Shown: positions 1 to 10,232, numbered from the stretch's first letter. The stretch is 64,000 nucleotides of DNA from an uncultured Opitutales bacterium (GCA_944389175.1 CALXLK010000003.1:62001-126000), one strand, 5' to 3'. Notes: a model not told the origin generated them from the letters alone. Numbers and translations: made by a program.

Positions 1-75
1 TGCGCCCCTAACTGCAGCAGAAAGCGGAATCAACGGCAAAGCCAAAACTAACATCAGTGCAAAGACCCTCCTCAT
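1..75 (-). CDS. N-terminus of a secreted protein (partial, runs off the left edge)
   Basis: Reading leftward from ATG at 75, 25 codons are open to the window edge. They encode MRRVFALMLVLALPLIPLSA: two arginines, a long hydrophobic stretch and a small-residue cleavage-like end, which is a typical Sec signal peptide. The mature protein lies outside the window, so no function can be given. There is no strong Shine-Dalgarno sequence, so the start is tentative. Confidence 0.55.
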   Translation of the reverse strand, partial: MRRVFALMLVLALPLIPLSAAVRGA

Positions 76-146
76 GGCATCCGTTTAAACGCCGATCGTT
101 ATTCAAAGTTTCAGAGAGATTTCAAGCAAAATATAACTTCCCCACG

Positions 147-1847
147 CTAAAGTATATATTCGCGTTTTTTTTGTTGCTTTGCCAGAATTTCCCGGCTTTT
201 AGCCAAGGCTAAGTCGATATTTTCGACTACGCATTCCTCTCCGATTTTGTCGAGGAATCCGGATTTCTGCATCATGTGCAGAGGCTGAGAGTGTGCGCCG
301 GTGATCATCATTATTATCCCGCGGCTTTTAAGTTTTTCGTATAGATGTTCTAACACTGATAGGGCTGTCGCGTCCATGGCAAGCACAGTGCGCATTCGCA
401 AAATTGCGATTTTTGGCGATTGTCCCATCGACTCGAGTATGCTTTCGAGCTTGTCGGCCGCGCCGAACATTAGGACGCCGAATATCCTAAAAACCATGAC
501 TCCCTCCGGAATGTCTTTGCCTTCAAGCGAGTACTTTGAAAGGTCGCTTTCGAGGTTTTTATCGACTTTCATCACTTGAGTGGAATCCGATACTCGCCTG
601 ATAAACATCATGGCTGCAAGCACCATGCCGACTTCTATTGCGAGCGTGAGGCCGAATATCACAGTAAGCAGGAACGTGGCCGCAAAAACGCAGTCATCCG
701 ATCGAGGAAGCCTGTTCATTTGGGCAAAGGCCGACCAATCGCCCATGTTGAAGGCCACTACAAACAGGATTGCCGAAAGTGCCGTTAAGGGCACATATTG
801 GGCATAGGGGGCAAGAAAAAATAAGATGGCGATCAGCGTTAGGCAGTGTATTACTCCTGCAATGGGGGTTCTGGCGCCGTTTTTAATGTTTGTAGCGGTT
901 CGGGCTATGGCGCCGGTCGCTGGAATTCCCATAAAAAAAGGCACTGCAACATTTGCCAATCCCTGGGCGAGGAGTTCTTGGTTTGAGTCGTGCTTGTCGT
1001 CTATCATGCCGTCTGCCACGACTGCGGAAAGAAGGGATTCTATCGCCGCAAGTATGGCTATGGTGACTGCCGGCATCAGCAGATTTTTGACGTTTGAGAG
1101 TTCGAAGTCTATCCACCTAAATTCCGGCAACGAGCGCGGTATGTCGCCAAATTTTGAGTGTATAGTCTCGACAGTCCATCCAAATTTGGCAAAAGCCATT
1201 GCCGCCGCCGTTCCGACGACGATTGCCGCTATCTGGCCGGGAATGCGTTTGCGCCAACGCTTTGGCCAGCATAGAATAGTCAGTATAGATACTACTCCTA
1301 CAAGGCTTGTGGGAATGTCGATTGTGTAAATATTTTTTAATATCGCGGCAACTTTGGGCAGAAAATCTTCAGCGGCGGAATCTATTTCCAAACCGAAGAA
1401 ATCTTTTATCTGCGTTGACATGATAAGGACGGCTATGCCGTTTGTAAATCCGAGGACTAGAGGGCGTGGGATATACTTGATGGCATTCCCCATGCGGGTC
1501 AATCCCATGACCAATAGAATAATCCCTGCCATTACAGTCGCCGTTGCAAGGCCGGAATAGCCGTATTCGGCGATAATTCCCGATACAATGACAATAAAGG
1601 CCCCCGTTGGGCCGCCGATTTGAACGCGGCTTCCGCCGCATAGCGATATTATGAGACCGGCTATTACCGCTGTGTAGAGCCCCTGCGCCGGAGATACTCC
1701 GCTTGCTATTGCAAATGCCATCGCAAGCGGAAGGGCGAGGATTCCAACGCTAATTCCAGCTCCTATGTCAGCGCATAGCTCGTTTTTGCCGTAATTGTTG
1801 AAACAGTCCAGCAGCTTGGGGTGAAATCTAAATTTGAGATCCTTCAT
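147..1847 (-). CDS. SulP family anion permease with C-terminal STAS domain
   Basis: An inner-membrane protein of about 566 residues, related to sulfate/bicarbonate/C4-dicarboxylate transporters of the SLC26/SulP family. Residues about 25-425 are rich in hydrophobic segments and contain the SulP-type stretches GLYTAVIAGLI, GGPTGAFIVIVSGI and the ATGAIARTATNI loop. The last ~120 residues form a STAS domain (MVFRIFGVLMFGAADKLES, then a MDATALSVLEHL stretch). ATG at 1847 is preferred over the TTG three codons earlier. The substrate cannot be read from sequence; bicarbonate or sulfate are the usual candidates. It is transcribed away from the clpB terminator and appears monocistronic. Confidence 0.9.
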   Translation of the reverse strand: MKDLKFRFHPKLLDCFNNYGKNELCADIGAGISVGILALPLAMAFAIASGVSPAQGLYTAVIAGLIISLCGGSRVQIGGPTGAFIVIVSGIIAEYGYSGLATATVMAGIILLVMGLTRMGNAIKYIPRPLVLGFTNGIAVLIMSTQIKDFFGLEIDSAAEDFLPKVAAILKNIYTIDIPTSLVGVVSILTILCWPKRWRKRIPGQIAAIVVGTAAAMAFAKFGWTVETIHSKFGDIPRSLPEFRWIDFELSNVKNLLMPAVTIAILAAIESLLSAVVADGMIDDKHDSNQELLAQGLANVAVPFFMGIPATGAIARTATNIKNGARTPIAGVIHCLTLIAILFFLAPYAQYVPLTALSAILFVVAFNMGDWSAFAQMNRLPRSDDCVFAATFLLTVIFGLTLAIEVGMVLAAMMFIRRVSDSTQVMKVDKNLESDLSKYSLEGKDIPEGVMVFRIFGVLMFGAADKLESILESMGQSPKIAILRMRTVLAMDATALSVLEHLYEKLKSRGIIMMITGAHSQPLHMMQKSGFLDKIGEECVVENIDLALAKSREILAKQQKKREYIL

Positions 1848-1938
1848 TTTGCGCAAAAACTGGCCATGTTGTACAAAAACGCCTGCCCGTCAAGATGTAT
1901 GTTGGCCTCTTGTTCAAACGCAGCGCAATAGATAAGAC

Positions 1939-1968
1939 AAAAAAAACGCCTCCCGTTGAGGGAAGCGT
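1939..1968 (-). terminator. Rho-independent terminator of clpB
   Basis: On the minus strand a hairpin with arms ACGCtTCCC and GGGAgGCGT and a five-base loop is followed by a run of eight T. It lies 43 bases past the clpB stop. Confidence 0.75.
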
Positions 1969-2010
1969 ATGTGTGGTAAAACTTTCGTCAAACCTTCCGC
2001 GCCGGGGCGG

Positions 2011-4590
2011 CTAAGATATGTCGGCCTCGGTGAATTTGCGCGTATCGCCGGGTTTTAGCTTGCCGGATATAATCTCGCGGGCGAGGGCGTTTTCAATCTT
2101 TGAATTGATAGTCCTCTTTAGCGGACGCGCGCCATAAGCGGGATCGTAGGCAATTTCAGCGAGCTTTTCGTATGCGCCTTTCGTGAGCTCAAGCTTTATG
2201 TTTTGCTCCTTCAGGCGGTCGTTCAGAGCCGCAATTTGAAGCTTTACGATGTTTACAATCTGTTCGAGCTGCAGCGACTTAAAGATTATGATGTCGTCTG
2301 TCCTGTTGAGGAACTCGGGCTTGAACGTCCGGCGGACATCGGCCATGACGGCCTCTTTCGTGGATTCGGAAAGCTCTCCGTCTTTAATCGTAGCCTCCGT
2401 TATAAAACGCGCTCCAATATTGGATGTCATTATTATAACGGTATTCTTGAAGTCCACCTTGCGGCCTTGCGAGTCTGTTAGCACGCCGTCGTCCATGACT
2501 TGCAAGAGCGTGTTCAGAACTTCCGGGTGGGCCTTTTCAATTTCGTCGAAAAGAACCACGCTGTACGGACGTCTGCGCACGGCCTCGGTAAGCTGACCGC
2601 CTTGCTCGTAGCCGACGTATCCCGGAGGCGCGCCTATGAGCCTTGCAACGGAATGCTTCTCCATGTACTCGGACATGTCTATGCGCACCATGCCGTCCTC
2701 GGTGTTAAACAGCGATTGGCTCAGAGCCTTGGCAAGTTCGGTCTTGCCCACGCCCGTGGGCCCCAGGAACATGAACGTGCCGCTGGGCCTGCGCGGATCC
2801 TTTATCCCGGCTCGGGCGCGCAGAATTGCATTTGCCACGCTCTCGACAGCCTCGTCTTGGCCGACGACCCTCTTGTGGAGGATCTCAGGCAGCTTTAGCA
2901 GGCGCTCCCTGTCGCTCTCGAGAAGTTTTTGAACGGGAATGCCGGTCCACTCGGCGACAATCTCGGCGATTTCGTCGCCGGTGACGCTCTCCTTGAGCAT
3001 GGAAGCCTCGCTCTCACGGGCTTTAATTGCCTTGTCGAGCTTTGCCTGCAGCTTGGGCAGCTCGCCGTATTTTATCTCGGCGGCTTGCGACAGATCGTAT
3101 TCGCGCTCGGCCCGCTCCATGCGGAGCTTGGCGTCCTCTATCTGCTCTCTCAGCTTGCCCGCGGTGTCGGCGGCCTTCTTTTCGGCCTCCCATTGGGCTT
3201 TCATGGCGGCGGCTTTTTCGCGCATTTGCTCGAGCTCCTTCCTGACCTCGGCAAGGCGTTCGCCGTCGCCTTTTTCCTTCTGCAGAGCCTTTTCCTCTAT
3301 TTCTGCGCGGCGCAACTTTCTAAGAAGCATGTCGAGCTCGGTGGGCATAGAATCAAGCTGCGTCTTTATTCTGGCGCACGCCTCGTCGACCAAGTCTATG
3401 GCCTTGTCGGGAAGCTGCCTGCCGGTTATGTACCTGTTGCTAAGCTCGGCGGCTTCGACGAGGGCATGATCCTTTATTTGCACCCCGTGGAACGTCTCGA
3501 AACGCTCTTTTAGGCCGCGCAAAATCGCGATGCTCGTCTCGACGTCGGGCTCGCCGACATAGACGCTTTGAAAACGCCTTTCGAGTGCGGGATCTTTTTC
3601 AATGTATTGCCTATACTCGTCGAGCGTAGTGGCGCCGACACAGCGGAGCTCGCCTCTGGCAAGCATGGGCTTGAGCATATTCGAGGCGTCGAGAGAGCCG
3701 TCAGTCCTTCCGGCCCCGACTATCGTGTGCAATTCGTCTATGAAAAGAATTATCTTGCCCTGCGATTCCTTAATCTTGTTGAGGACAGCCTTAAGCCTTT
3801 CCTCAAATTCGCCCCTGTATTTAGCACCCGCAATAAGCGCGCCCATATCGAGGGCAAAAACAGTCTTGTCCTTAAGTCCCTCGGGAACGTCCCTGCGAAC
3901 TATTCGCTGGGCTAGGCCTTCAGCTATGGCGGTTTTGCCTACGCCGGGCTCGCCTATTAAGACGGGGTTGTTCTTCGTCTTTCTGGAAAGGATTCTTATG
4001 ACGCGCCCGATTTCCTCGTCACGGCCTATAACAGGGTCGAGCTTCCCGCTTCTGGCAAGCTCTACGAGGTTGGAGCCGTATTTCTCAAGCACGTCGTACG
4101 TCGATTCCGGGGTTTTGGAAGTTACGTGGGTAGAACCGCGCATCTCCCTAACCGTTGCCTCGACGGCGCTTCTTGTTATTTGAAGGCTCCTGAAGAGATC
4201 CGCTATCTGCGGGGGTTCCGGGGCTTCAACTATGGCTATGAAAAGGTGCTCTGTGGATATAAAATCGTCGCGCATCTCCTTGGCTATAGATTCCGCTCTG
4301 GAAAGCGTCGAAGAAAGCCCCGTGCTTATGTACGGGTCGGCCGCGGTAGAGCCGTTTACTTTAGGCAAAGTGTCCAATACCCGGCCTATGCCCAACTCCA
4401 GCGCCGAACGCTTGTCGGGCCCCAACTTATTCAGGATCGAACCGACAATGCCAGAATCTTGGGCTATCAACGCCGAAAGCAAGTGTACTTGCAAAACCTC
4501 GGTGTTGCGCCTCTGCTTGGCTATGGAAGCCGCGGCATTCAAAGCCTCGAGACTCTTTTCTGTAAATGTTTCTGGATTTATGTTATTCAT
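2011..4590 (-). CDS. clpB: ATP-dependent disaggregase ClpB
   Basis: An 859-residue Hsp100 chaperone, full length for ClpB, which threads aggregated proteins through a hexameric ring together with DnaK. The N-terminal Clp_N repeats span about 1-150. The first AAA+ module has Walker A GEPGVGKT (~210) and Walker B LFIDELHT. The ClpB-specific coiled-coil middle domain lies at about 400-530 ([19 protein letters not shown] onward). The second AAA+ module has GPTGVGKTE (~610) and the [14 protein letters not shown] stretch. The start ATG is preceded by AAGGAAGG at good spacing. No CIRCE element (TTAGCACTC-N9-GAGTGCTAA) was seen upstream. Monocistronic, with its own terminator. Confidence 0.97.
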   Translation of the reverse strand: MNNINPETFTEKSLEALNAAASIAKQRRNTEVLQVHLLSALIAQDSGIVGSILNKLGPDKRSALELGIGRVLDTLPKVNGSTAADPYISTGLSSTLSRAESIAKEMRDDFISTEHLFIAIVEAPEPPQIADLFRSLQITRSAVEATVREMRGSTHVTSKTPESTYDVLEKYGSNLVELARSGKLDPVIGRDEEIGRVIRILSRKTKNNPVLIGEPGVGKTAIAEGLAQRIVRRDVPEGLKDKTVFALDMGALIAGAKYRGEFEERLKAVLNKIKESQGKIILFIDELHTIVGAGRTDGSLDASNMLKPMLARGELRCVGATTLDEYRQYIEKDPALERRFQSVYVGEPDVETSIAILRGLKERFETFHGVQIKDHALVEAAELSNRYITGRQLPDKAIDLVDEACARIKTQLDSMPTELDMLLRKLRRAEIEEKALQKEKGDGERLAEVRKELEQMREKAAAMKAQWEAEKKAADTAGKLREQIEDAKLRMERAEREYDLSQAAEIKYGELPKLQAKLDKAIKARESEASMLKESVTGDEIAEIVAEWTGIPVQKLLESDRERLLKLPEILHKRVVGQDEAVESVANAILRARAGIKDPRRPSGTFMFLGPTGVGKTELAKALSQSLFNTEDGMVRIDMSEYMEKHSVARLIGAPPGYVGYEQGGQLTEAVRRRPYSVVLFDEIEKAHPEVLNTLLQVMDDGVLTDSQGRKVDFKNTVIIMTSNIGARFITEATIKDGELSESTKEAVMADVRRTFKPEFLNRTDDIIIFKSLQLEQIVNIVKLQIAALNDRLKEQNIKLELTKGAYEKLAEIAYDPAYGARPLKRTINSKIENALAREIISGKLKPGDTRKFTEADIS

Positions 4591-4830
4591 ACCTTCCTTT
4601 CAAAGCAATTATCGTGCCAGATGATATCGGTACTTTTTGCTTAATTGGTAGCAAGTTTTAAAATCGGGCGTTTTATCGGGCGTGAAATTTTGTCCCAATA
4701 GGGAAATTTTGTCGCTTGCCGTCTGTCACAATACAGGCGCTGCGGCCTTTTAAAAATACGCCTCGGAAAAAGTCAAAACTTTTTTATTTTCGGGAAAGTC
4801 GATAAACGGCACGACATAGCGGCGTCGATC

Positions 4831-4874
4831 TTGACAGAACTAACACATGCGACAATTCTTTGGCGCATGTGTTA
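4831..4874 (+). promoter_or_regulatory. Promoter with a perfect inverted-repeat operator before the M3 peptidase
   Basis: A consensus -35 TTGACA (4831-4836) is followed 17 bases later by a weak -10 (AATTCT, 4854-4859). An exact 11-bp inverted repeat, TAACACATGCG (4841-4851) and CGCATGTGTTA (4864-4874), brackets the -10 with a 12-base gap. This is the geometry of a repressor operator; an RNA hairpin in the leader is the alternative. It resembles but does not match CIRCE. Confidence 0.55.
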
Positions 4875-4916
4875 AAAAAAGTTGCCCGGAGAGCGGCAAA
4901 GTTGTATTCAGGCGGT

Positions 4917-6947
4917 ATGGAAAATAAGGGATTTCTTCAAACAACCGTTCCGCCGGACTGGAGCCAGATGACGGCCGACAGGGCCCGAGACGACATAAAT
5001 TACGCATTGCGCGTATCGAGAGCCAACATAGAGGCTATCAAGGCCGTCGCCGACGAGGACCTTACCTTCGACAACAGCGTCCGCGCGCTCGAACACGCCG
5101 ACGACATCCTCGACAGCGCGTGGCTGTATCTCAACCACCTCGAGAGCGTCATGACAAGCCCCGAACTGCGCCGGGCAGTCAACGATCTGCTCCCCGAGGT
5201 CAGCCGCTTTTCAAGCTCGGTTATCTTAGACGAGGTCCTCTACGCAAAGATATCCGCCTTTGCCGCATCGAAAGCGGCGGAAAATCTCGACGGGGAAGAG
5301 CGCATATTGTTGCGCGAAACGTTGCGCGATTTTGAGGAGGAGGGGGCAAACCTCCCGCCGGAAAAGAAAAAGCGGCTCTTTGAGATAAACGAGGCGCTCG
5401 GGCGCCTGGGGCAGAAATTTTCCGAGAACGAGCTTGATTCGACAAAGAGTTTTTATCTGCATGTCGAAGACGAGGACGGCATAAGCGGCGTTCCCTCTAC
5501 GGCCGTTGAAATCGCGGAGAAAGCCGCGATGGATAGGGGTTTGAAAGGCTGGGTGTTTACGCTCGATTATCCGTCGTATTCGCCTTTCATAAGTTACGCC
5601 CAAAGCGACATTCTGCGCAAAAAAATTTGGAGCGCGGCCGTTGCCGTGGCCTCGGAAGGCAAGTTTGACAACCGCCCGATCCTCGCCGAGATGCTGGCTC
5701 TGAGGGAGGAAAAGGCGAAGATATTGTCGTTTGAAAACTACGCCGACTACACTCTTTCCAGGCGCATGGCGCGCAGCGGTCAGCGTGCTCTATCATTCGT
5801 CGAAGATTTGCGCGCGAAGTTTGCGCCGGCTTTTGAAGAGGAGTGGCGGCGCCTGCAGGAATTTGCAAAAAAGTGCGGTTGCGGGGAGATTATGCCGTGG
5901 CAGACGGCATATTACGCGGAAAAGATGCGCAAGAGCCTTTACGATTTCGATCCCGAATGCCTGCGCGACTATTTCCCTTTCAACAAAGTCTTAGAGGGGT
6001 TGTTTAGAATAGCAAAGGCGGTTTTCGGGCTCGAGATATGCAAGTCTGAGCTGCCGCCGAGAGCCTGGCATGCGAGCGTCGAGCTTTACGACGTCCGCCG
6101 GAACGGCAAACTAATCGGTCGCTTTTATACGGACTTTGTCCCGAGGCGCCAAAAAAGGTCGGGGGCGTGGATGAATTTGCTAAAGCCCGCCTGCGGCGAC
6201 GAACCGGCGCTCGGGGTCATAGCCGGCAACCTCACCGAGCCGTCGTCTTACAAGCCGGCGCTCCTGTCTTTCGGAGACGTTTCGACGCTCTTTCACGAAT
6301 TCGGGCATTTGGCGCATTTCATGCTCATGGACGCCCGAGAGCCTGCCTTGCGGGATGTTGCCTGGGATTTCGTCGAACTGCCGTCGCAGATTATGGAGAA
6401 TTGGTGCGCCGACAAGCAGTGCCTTGACATGATTGCCTCCCACTGGCGCACGGGCGAAAAAATTCCGGATAGCCTCTTTGAAAAATTCGAGAGGGCGCAG
6501 AAATTCGAGGGGGCCATGGCTTGCATGCGCCAGCTTTCTTTCGCAAAGCTCGACTTGCTTCTGCACATTTATCCGAGGAGATTTTTGGATAGCGGCGATC
6601 TAGAAAAAACGGCGCGGGAAGCCATTGAGGATTGCCTGCACAAGTTCTCGGTGCCCGTACCGACAATACTGCCGAGATTTTCGCATATATTCGGCGGCGG
6701 GTATGCGGCAGCCTACTACTCTTACAAATGGGCGGAGGTTCTCGACGCCGACGCTTTTACGCGCTTTAAAAAAGAGGGGCTATTGAACGGAAAGACGGGG
6801 GCCGACTACGTGGAAAAAATTCTGCGTGTGGGCAAGCGCGTCGATCCGGAAAAGGCATTTGAAAATTTTATGGGCCGACCGCCGGATTCAAAGGCCCTCG
6901 TAGAGCGCACGCTCGAGCCGGACTTGCCGCGCCGGGACAAACAGTAG
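4917..6947 (+). CDS. M3 family zinc oligopeptidase (OpdA/PrlC-like)
   Basis: A cytoplasmic oligopeptidase of about 676 residues that degrades short peptides, including cleaved signal peptides, in characterised relatives. The zinc site is LFHEFGHLAHF at about residue 460, the HExxH of family M3, followed by the downstream helix with the third ligand (ELPSQIMENW). The C-terminal M3 stretch SHIFGGGYAAAYYSYKWAEV is intact. ATG 4917 is chosen because more upstream TTG starts lie in or near the inverted repeat of the promoter; TTG 4902, which has GGAGAG upstream, is a fair alternative. Length matches OpdA (~680). Confidence 0.93.
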   Translation: MENKGFLQTTVPPDWSQMTADRARDDINYALRVSRANIEAIKAVADEDLTFDNSVRALEHADDILDSAWLYLNHLESVMTSPELRRAVNDLLPEVSRFSSSVILDEVLYAKISAFAASKAAENLDGEERILLRETLRDFEEEGANLPPEKKKRLFEINEALGRLGQKFSENELDSTKSFYLHVEDEDGISGVPSTAVEIAEKAAMDRGLKGWVFTLDYPSYSPFISYAQSDILRKKIWSAAVAVASEGKFDNRPILAEMLALREEKAKILSFENYADYTLSRRMARSGQRALSFVEDLRAKFAPAFEEEWRRLQEFAKKCGCGEIMPWQTAYYAEKMRKSLYDFDPECLRDYFPFNKVLEGLFRIAKAVFGLEICKSELPPRAWHASVELYDVRRNGKLIGRFYTDFVPRRQKRSGAWMNLLKPACGDEPALGVIAGNLTEPSSYKPALLSFGDVSTLFHEFGHLAHFMLMDAREPALRDVAWDFVELPSQIMENWCADKQCLDMIASHWRTGEKIPDSLFEKFERAQKFEGAMACMRQLSFAKLDLLLHIYPRRFLDSGDLEKTAREAIEDCLHKFSVPVPTILPRFSHIFGGGYAAAYYSYKWAEVLDADAFTRFKKEGLLNGKTGADYVEKILRVGKRVDPEKAFENFMGRPPDSKALVERTLEPDLPRRDKQ

Positions 6948-7009
6948 TTTTTTTTATTGATTGAAATTCAAAAATCGGCATCATCAGTTGCCGAGGAGAT
7001 CACTTATAG

Positions 7010-8575
7010 ATGAATTACAGACTTATACTTGCGATATTGGCGGCCTCATCCCCATGGGCGATGGCCGAAAATGTGTACCTTAACGCGCCGAAATCGGCAT
7101 CTCAGACGCTCAGTTTTTCGTCCGCACAGACATGGAGAACGGCCAAGGGAGCCCTTGGCAGGTCTGTCGGGGAAGGCGATGTAATACACATGGTCTTCGA
7201 TTCCCAGAGCGTTGACGTCGACGGCGATTTTACGGTAAAACAAATAGACCTGGCGCGGTTTGTCGGCCAGCTTTGCCCGGATAACACGCTTGTATTCAAC
7301 ATGTCGAAGACGGCTCCCGGCGGGAAGGACGGCTCGCTGACGGTGGACTCGGCAAAGCCGCCAAAGGCCAAAGGCGCAAACAATACGTGCGTACTTTCAG
7401 CTTCGTTTGCAGGTGTCGAATACTCTAAGAATGAGGCCGCATTGAAGAAGCAGGTCTTTGCCACAAAGGGCGGCAGCGTGAGATTTCTTAATTCTAAGGA
7501 TCCCAACGGGGTGCTTTTTATGGACCTAACTGCGCAGCTTACGCAAAAGACCAAGCCCGACTATTACGGCGAAGTGAAATTTGATTCCCCCGTGAGCATA
7601 GAAAACGACCTCGTCGTTTCCAGCATGAACAAAGTTTACGCCGATACGATAGGCTACCAGGTATGCAAGCTTTCATTCCTCGACAAGACCATGTTGTATT
7701 CGCCGTCGAGCAAAAAGTTCAAAAACTTTAAAGTGGCAAAACTGCCTACAAATTATTTTACGCCTCTAATGCGCGTAAGCGTGGGCGATCCGACGCACAG
7801 GAATGCTTCAATGCGTTGCGGCGGCCTCTGGCTGGATTTCGGTTCGCAGCTTAGCGTTTACGGAAGCCTCGAGATAAACGGCGATTTGGATATTTCATGG
7901 TCGGCCACATTGAATGTTGAAAAGGGCGCAAAACTTGCAATTACCTCAAAAAACATAGGCAAGGCCGTCGGCGTAAAATCAAAATACTTGGCGCGCATGC
8001 GCATTGACGGGGCGTTTGTCGTGCACAACCCGAAGATACTCGGAGAAAATACAGTATTTCACGACTGCCAGATACACGTGGGGCCGACGGGTTCCATAAG
8101 AGTCGACGGCTCCGGAATTGAGGGCAGGAACGCGCTCATGCTCGACCGCAGCCTTCTTTCGCTCCAAAAAGGCGCGAAGGTTTACGCGCGCAATATGGTG
8201 CGTCTGGGCACGCAGGCGCGCTTGCAGCTTTTTGGCGAGAACCAGATAAAGTCGATAGAACCGGCAAACGGGCTCTGCAGACTGTACTTGGCCGGTCCCC
8301 GCGCAATAGTCGAGCTTCACGCAAACCAGCACTTTGACGGCTTCTATAACAGTTTCCCGGTAACCTTGCGCTTGGGCGACGAGGTTAGCAACGTGCGCTT
8401 TGCAAAACTCGTCCAGGGCAAATGGGGCAAGAAAATGGTAATCACCATAGAAGGCTTTAAAAACGGCGTCGTAAAAATAGACGCAGACGACCCGATGATT
8501 AAGACAAACATAGCCGCAAAAGGCTGGAAAAACTTCAGACTGGAAAACGGTTTCCTGACAGCCGACAAAATTTAG
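7010..8575 (+). CDS. Secreted beta-rich protein, anchor-less relative of a PEP-CTERM protein
   Basis: 521 residues with a signal peptide (MNYRLILAILAASSPWAMA). The rest is rich in V, G, N and alternating hydrophobics, as in right-handed beta-helix or passenger-like surface proteins. No enzyme motif is recognised. Its last ~40 residues (FKNGVVKIDADD, later AAKGWKNFRLENGFLTA) align by eye with the end of the PEP-CTERM protein at 44.9-46.2 kb (FKNGVVRIGQTL, later VADGWKDFTQNSEGYLFA), but it stops before any PEP-CTERM anchor. It is probably released or outer-membrane associated; function unknown. A terminator follows directly. Confidence 0.8.
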   Translation: MNYRLILAILAASSPWAMAENVYLNAPKSASQTLSFSSAQTWRTAKGALGRSVGEGDVIHMVFDSQSVDVDGDFTVKQIDLARFVGQLCPDNTLVFNMSKTAPGGKDGSLTVDSAKPPKAKGANNTCVLSASFAGVEYSKNEAALKKQVFATKGGSVRFLNSKDPNGVLFMDLTAQLTQKTKPDYYGEVKFDSPVSIENDLVVSSMNKVYADTIGYQVCKLSFLDKTMLYSPSSKKFKNFKVAKLPTNYFTPLMRVSVGDPTHRNASMRCGGLWLDFGSQLSVYGSLEINGDLDISWSATLNVEKGAKLAITSKNIGKAVGVKSKYLARMRIDGAFVVHNPKILGENTVFHDCQIHVGPTGSIRVDGSGIEGRNALMLDRSLLSLQKGAKVYARNMVRLGTQARLQLFGENQIKSIEPANGLCRLYLAGPRAIVELHANQHFDGFYNSFPVTLRLGDEVSNVRFAKLVQGKWGKKMVITIEGFKNGVVKIDADDPMIKTNIAAKGWKNFRLENGFLTADKI

Positions 8576-8605
8576 ACGGTTTAAGTTTTTATGATTTTTT
8601 CTCCA

Positions 8606-8634
8606 GAAAGGCTCCCGAGAGCCTTTCTTTTTTT
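8606..8634 (+). terminator. Rho-independent terminator
   Basis: GAAAGGCTC and GAGCCTTTC form a nine-base stem with a short loop, followed by seven T. It ends the 7.0-8.6 kb transcript. Confidence 0.85.
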
Positions 8635-8773
8635 CGTTTGCGTCAAAACAAACGATCTCATCAAATCTCTTACGTTTCGTCGTATCTCGTGGATTGAGAG
8701 GCACTGTTACTCTTCATGCTCCAATGCCCACGATAAATTTGCCCTGTTGCGCGGCGTATAAAAAGACAGCAAG

Positions 8774-8827
8774 ATGAACACTTGTTCATTTTTTTGTTGA
8801 CAGATGAACAAACGTTCATCTTAAAAT
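8774..8827 (+). promoter_or_regulatory. FadL-gene promoter with two TetR-like operators
   Basis: Two similar palindromes, ATGAACA-CT-TGTTCAT (8774-8789) and ATGAAC-AAAC-GTTCAT (8804-8819), have centres 30 bp apart, about three helical turns. A consensus -35 TTGACA (8797-8802) lies between them and a TTAAAA -10-like box (8821-8826) follows the second. TGAAC-N4-GTTCA palindromes are typical of TetR-family repressors (family knowledge). The arrangement implies repression by two dimers on one face of the DNA. Confidence 0.65.
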
Positions 8828-8840
8828 CAACCCAACGTAT

Positions 8841-10115
8841 ATGAAAGCGATAAAATCATTAAGTTGTTCCGCTATTTTAGCGGCGGCCAATATAGCGGCG
8901 GCTGCGGGATACCAGATAGTGGAGCAGGGTGCATCAAACATGGGCACCGCAGTGGCTGGCGCTGTGGCAAATGCCAACCTCGACGCGACTGCGGCTTTTT
9001 GGAATCCGTCGGCAGTTGCGGCTATGGATCTAAAAGTGGGGGAAACGCGCACTGATTCGGCGGTGTTTGCGATATTGCCCACGTTGTGCATAAACGTCGA
9101 TGCGGCCAAAAGTTCGCCCACGTTGGGTATGGCAGGTGGCAGCAAAATGCACGACAACTGCGCCACAAATTCGATAGTTCCAGAGTTTTACTTGGTACAC
9201 AGGTTTACGGAAAACCTTTACGGCACGCTTTCGGTGACTGCGCCATGGGGGCTTGAATCTGACTACGAAGCCGATTGGATAGGCAACATGCAGGCGATGC
9301 GCAGCTACCTTTTTACAGTCGATGTAAACCCTAGCATAGCATACAAGGTTAACGATTGGCTTACGATAAACGGCGGCGTATCCTGCCAGTTTGCCTACTG
9401 CACGCTTTCGAGCATGATGCCCGCTTCAGCCGGAATGCCCTCGGCCTATAAAATTGACTTGACCGGGCAGGGTTGGAGCGTCGGCGGAAACGTGGGCTTT
9501 ACCATACAGTACGCCCCCGACGGCCGTTTTGGCTTTCAGTGGCGCAGCGCCGTCGAGCACACTCTAACGGGGAATGCCCATATCAACGGCAATACGATAT
9601 ATAAGGGCATATCAGCCGACATGCACATGCCACATACATTTACTTTCGGCGTATACCAGCGCCTGCGCGGATGCTTGAGCCAATTTGCCGTTATGGCCGA
9701 CTATTCGTATACGATGTGGTCTGCTTTCGACGAGCTTTATGTTCCGGAAATGGGGCTTAGGGTTCCCGAAAATTGGAAGGATACCTCCAGGGTGTCTGTG
9801 GGTTTGCATTATTACCCGGAGCAGATAAAGGATTTGACGCTTAGGTTCGGCGTGTGCTTCGATGAAAGCCCTGTGCGCTCGGCTACCGAGAGGACGGCCA
9901 GAATACCCTGTGCGGACCGCCTATGGCTTTCCACCGGCATTGGTTACACCTATAAGAACTTTTCGATTGATTTGTCGTATTCGTACATATTCGTCTTGGG
10001 CAATACCGATATTTCCAGGAGCGAGACAATCGGAGGCATGTTGCCGACCCATTTGGAGGGCAGCTATTTCGCCCACATACATGTCCTGGGTATTCAGCTG
10101 GGCATGAAATTTTAA
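8841..10115 (+). CDS. OmpP1/FadL family outer-membrane transporter
   Basis: A 424-residue beta-barrel protein with an N-terminal signal segment (KSLSCSAILAAANIAAAAG). The mature N-terminus, YQIVEQGASNMGTAVAGA then FWNPSAVAAM, is the FadL hatch region. FadL proteins carry long-chain fatty acids or other hydrophobic compounds across the outer membrane. The remainder shows alternating beta-strand patterns and ends in phenylalanine (LGMKF), as outer-membrane barrels do. It sits between a doubly operated promoter and a TetR gene, suggesting ligand-induced uptake. The substrate is unknown. Confidence 0.9.
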   Translation: MKAIKSLSCSAILAAANIAAAAGYQIVEQGASNMGTAVAGAVANANLDATAAFWNPSAVAAMDLKVGETRTDSAVFAILPTLCINVDAAKSSPTLGMAGGSKMHDNCATNSIVPEFYLVHRFTENLYGTLSVTAPWGLESDYEADWIGNMQAMRSYLFTVDVNPSIAYKVNDWLTINGGVSCQFAYCTLSSMMPASAGMPSAYKIDLTGQGWSVGGNVGFTIQYAPDGRFGFQWRSAVEHTLTGNAHINGNTIYKGISADMHMPHTFTFGVYQRLRGCLSQFAVMADYSYTMWSAFDELYVPEMGLRVPENWKDTSRVSVGLHYYPEQIKDLTLRFGVCFDESPVRSATERTARIPCADRLWLSTGIGYTYKNFSIDLSYSYIFVLGNTDISRSETIGGMLPTHLEGSYFAHIHVLGIQLGMKF

Positions 10116-10133
10116 TTTGTCCTTATGTTAGCC

Positions 10134-10166
10134 GGTCGGCTTCGATTATTGAAGCCGGCCTTTTTT
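10134..10166 (+). terminator. Rho-independent terminator of the FadL gene
   Basis: GGTCGGCTTC and GAAGCCGGCC pair around a seven-base loop, followed by six T. Confidence 0.8.
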
Positions 10167-10232
10167 ATGCGCGTTGGGGGAGTCTTTGGGGGCTGGTAGG
10201 TGCCGATTTCGGTATAAAAAACTTGCAAAAAA

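Noticed and set aside
2929..3513. Long plus-strand frames inside clpB
   Set aside because: They are antisense shadows of a clearly conserved coding frame and show low-complexity composition without ribosome sites.
4841..4874. CIRCE heat-shock element
   Set aside because: The repeat is TAACACATGCG-N12, not TTAGCACTC-N9, and it faces the peptidase gene rather than clpB.
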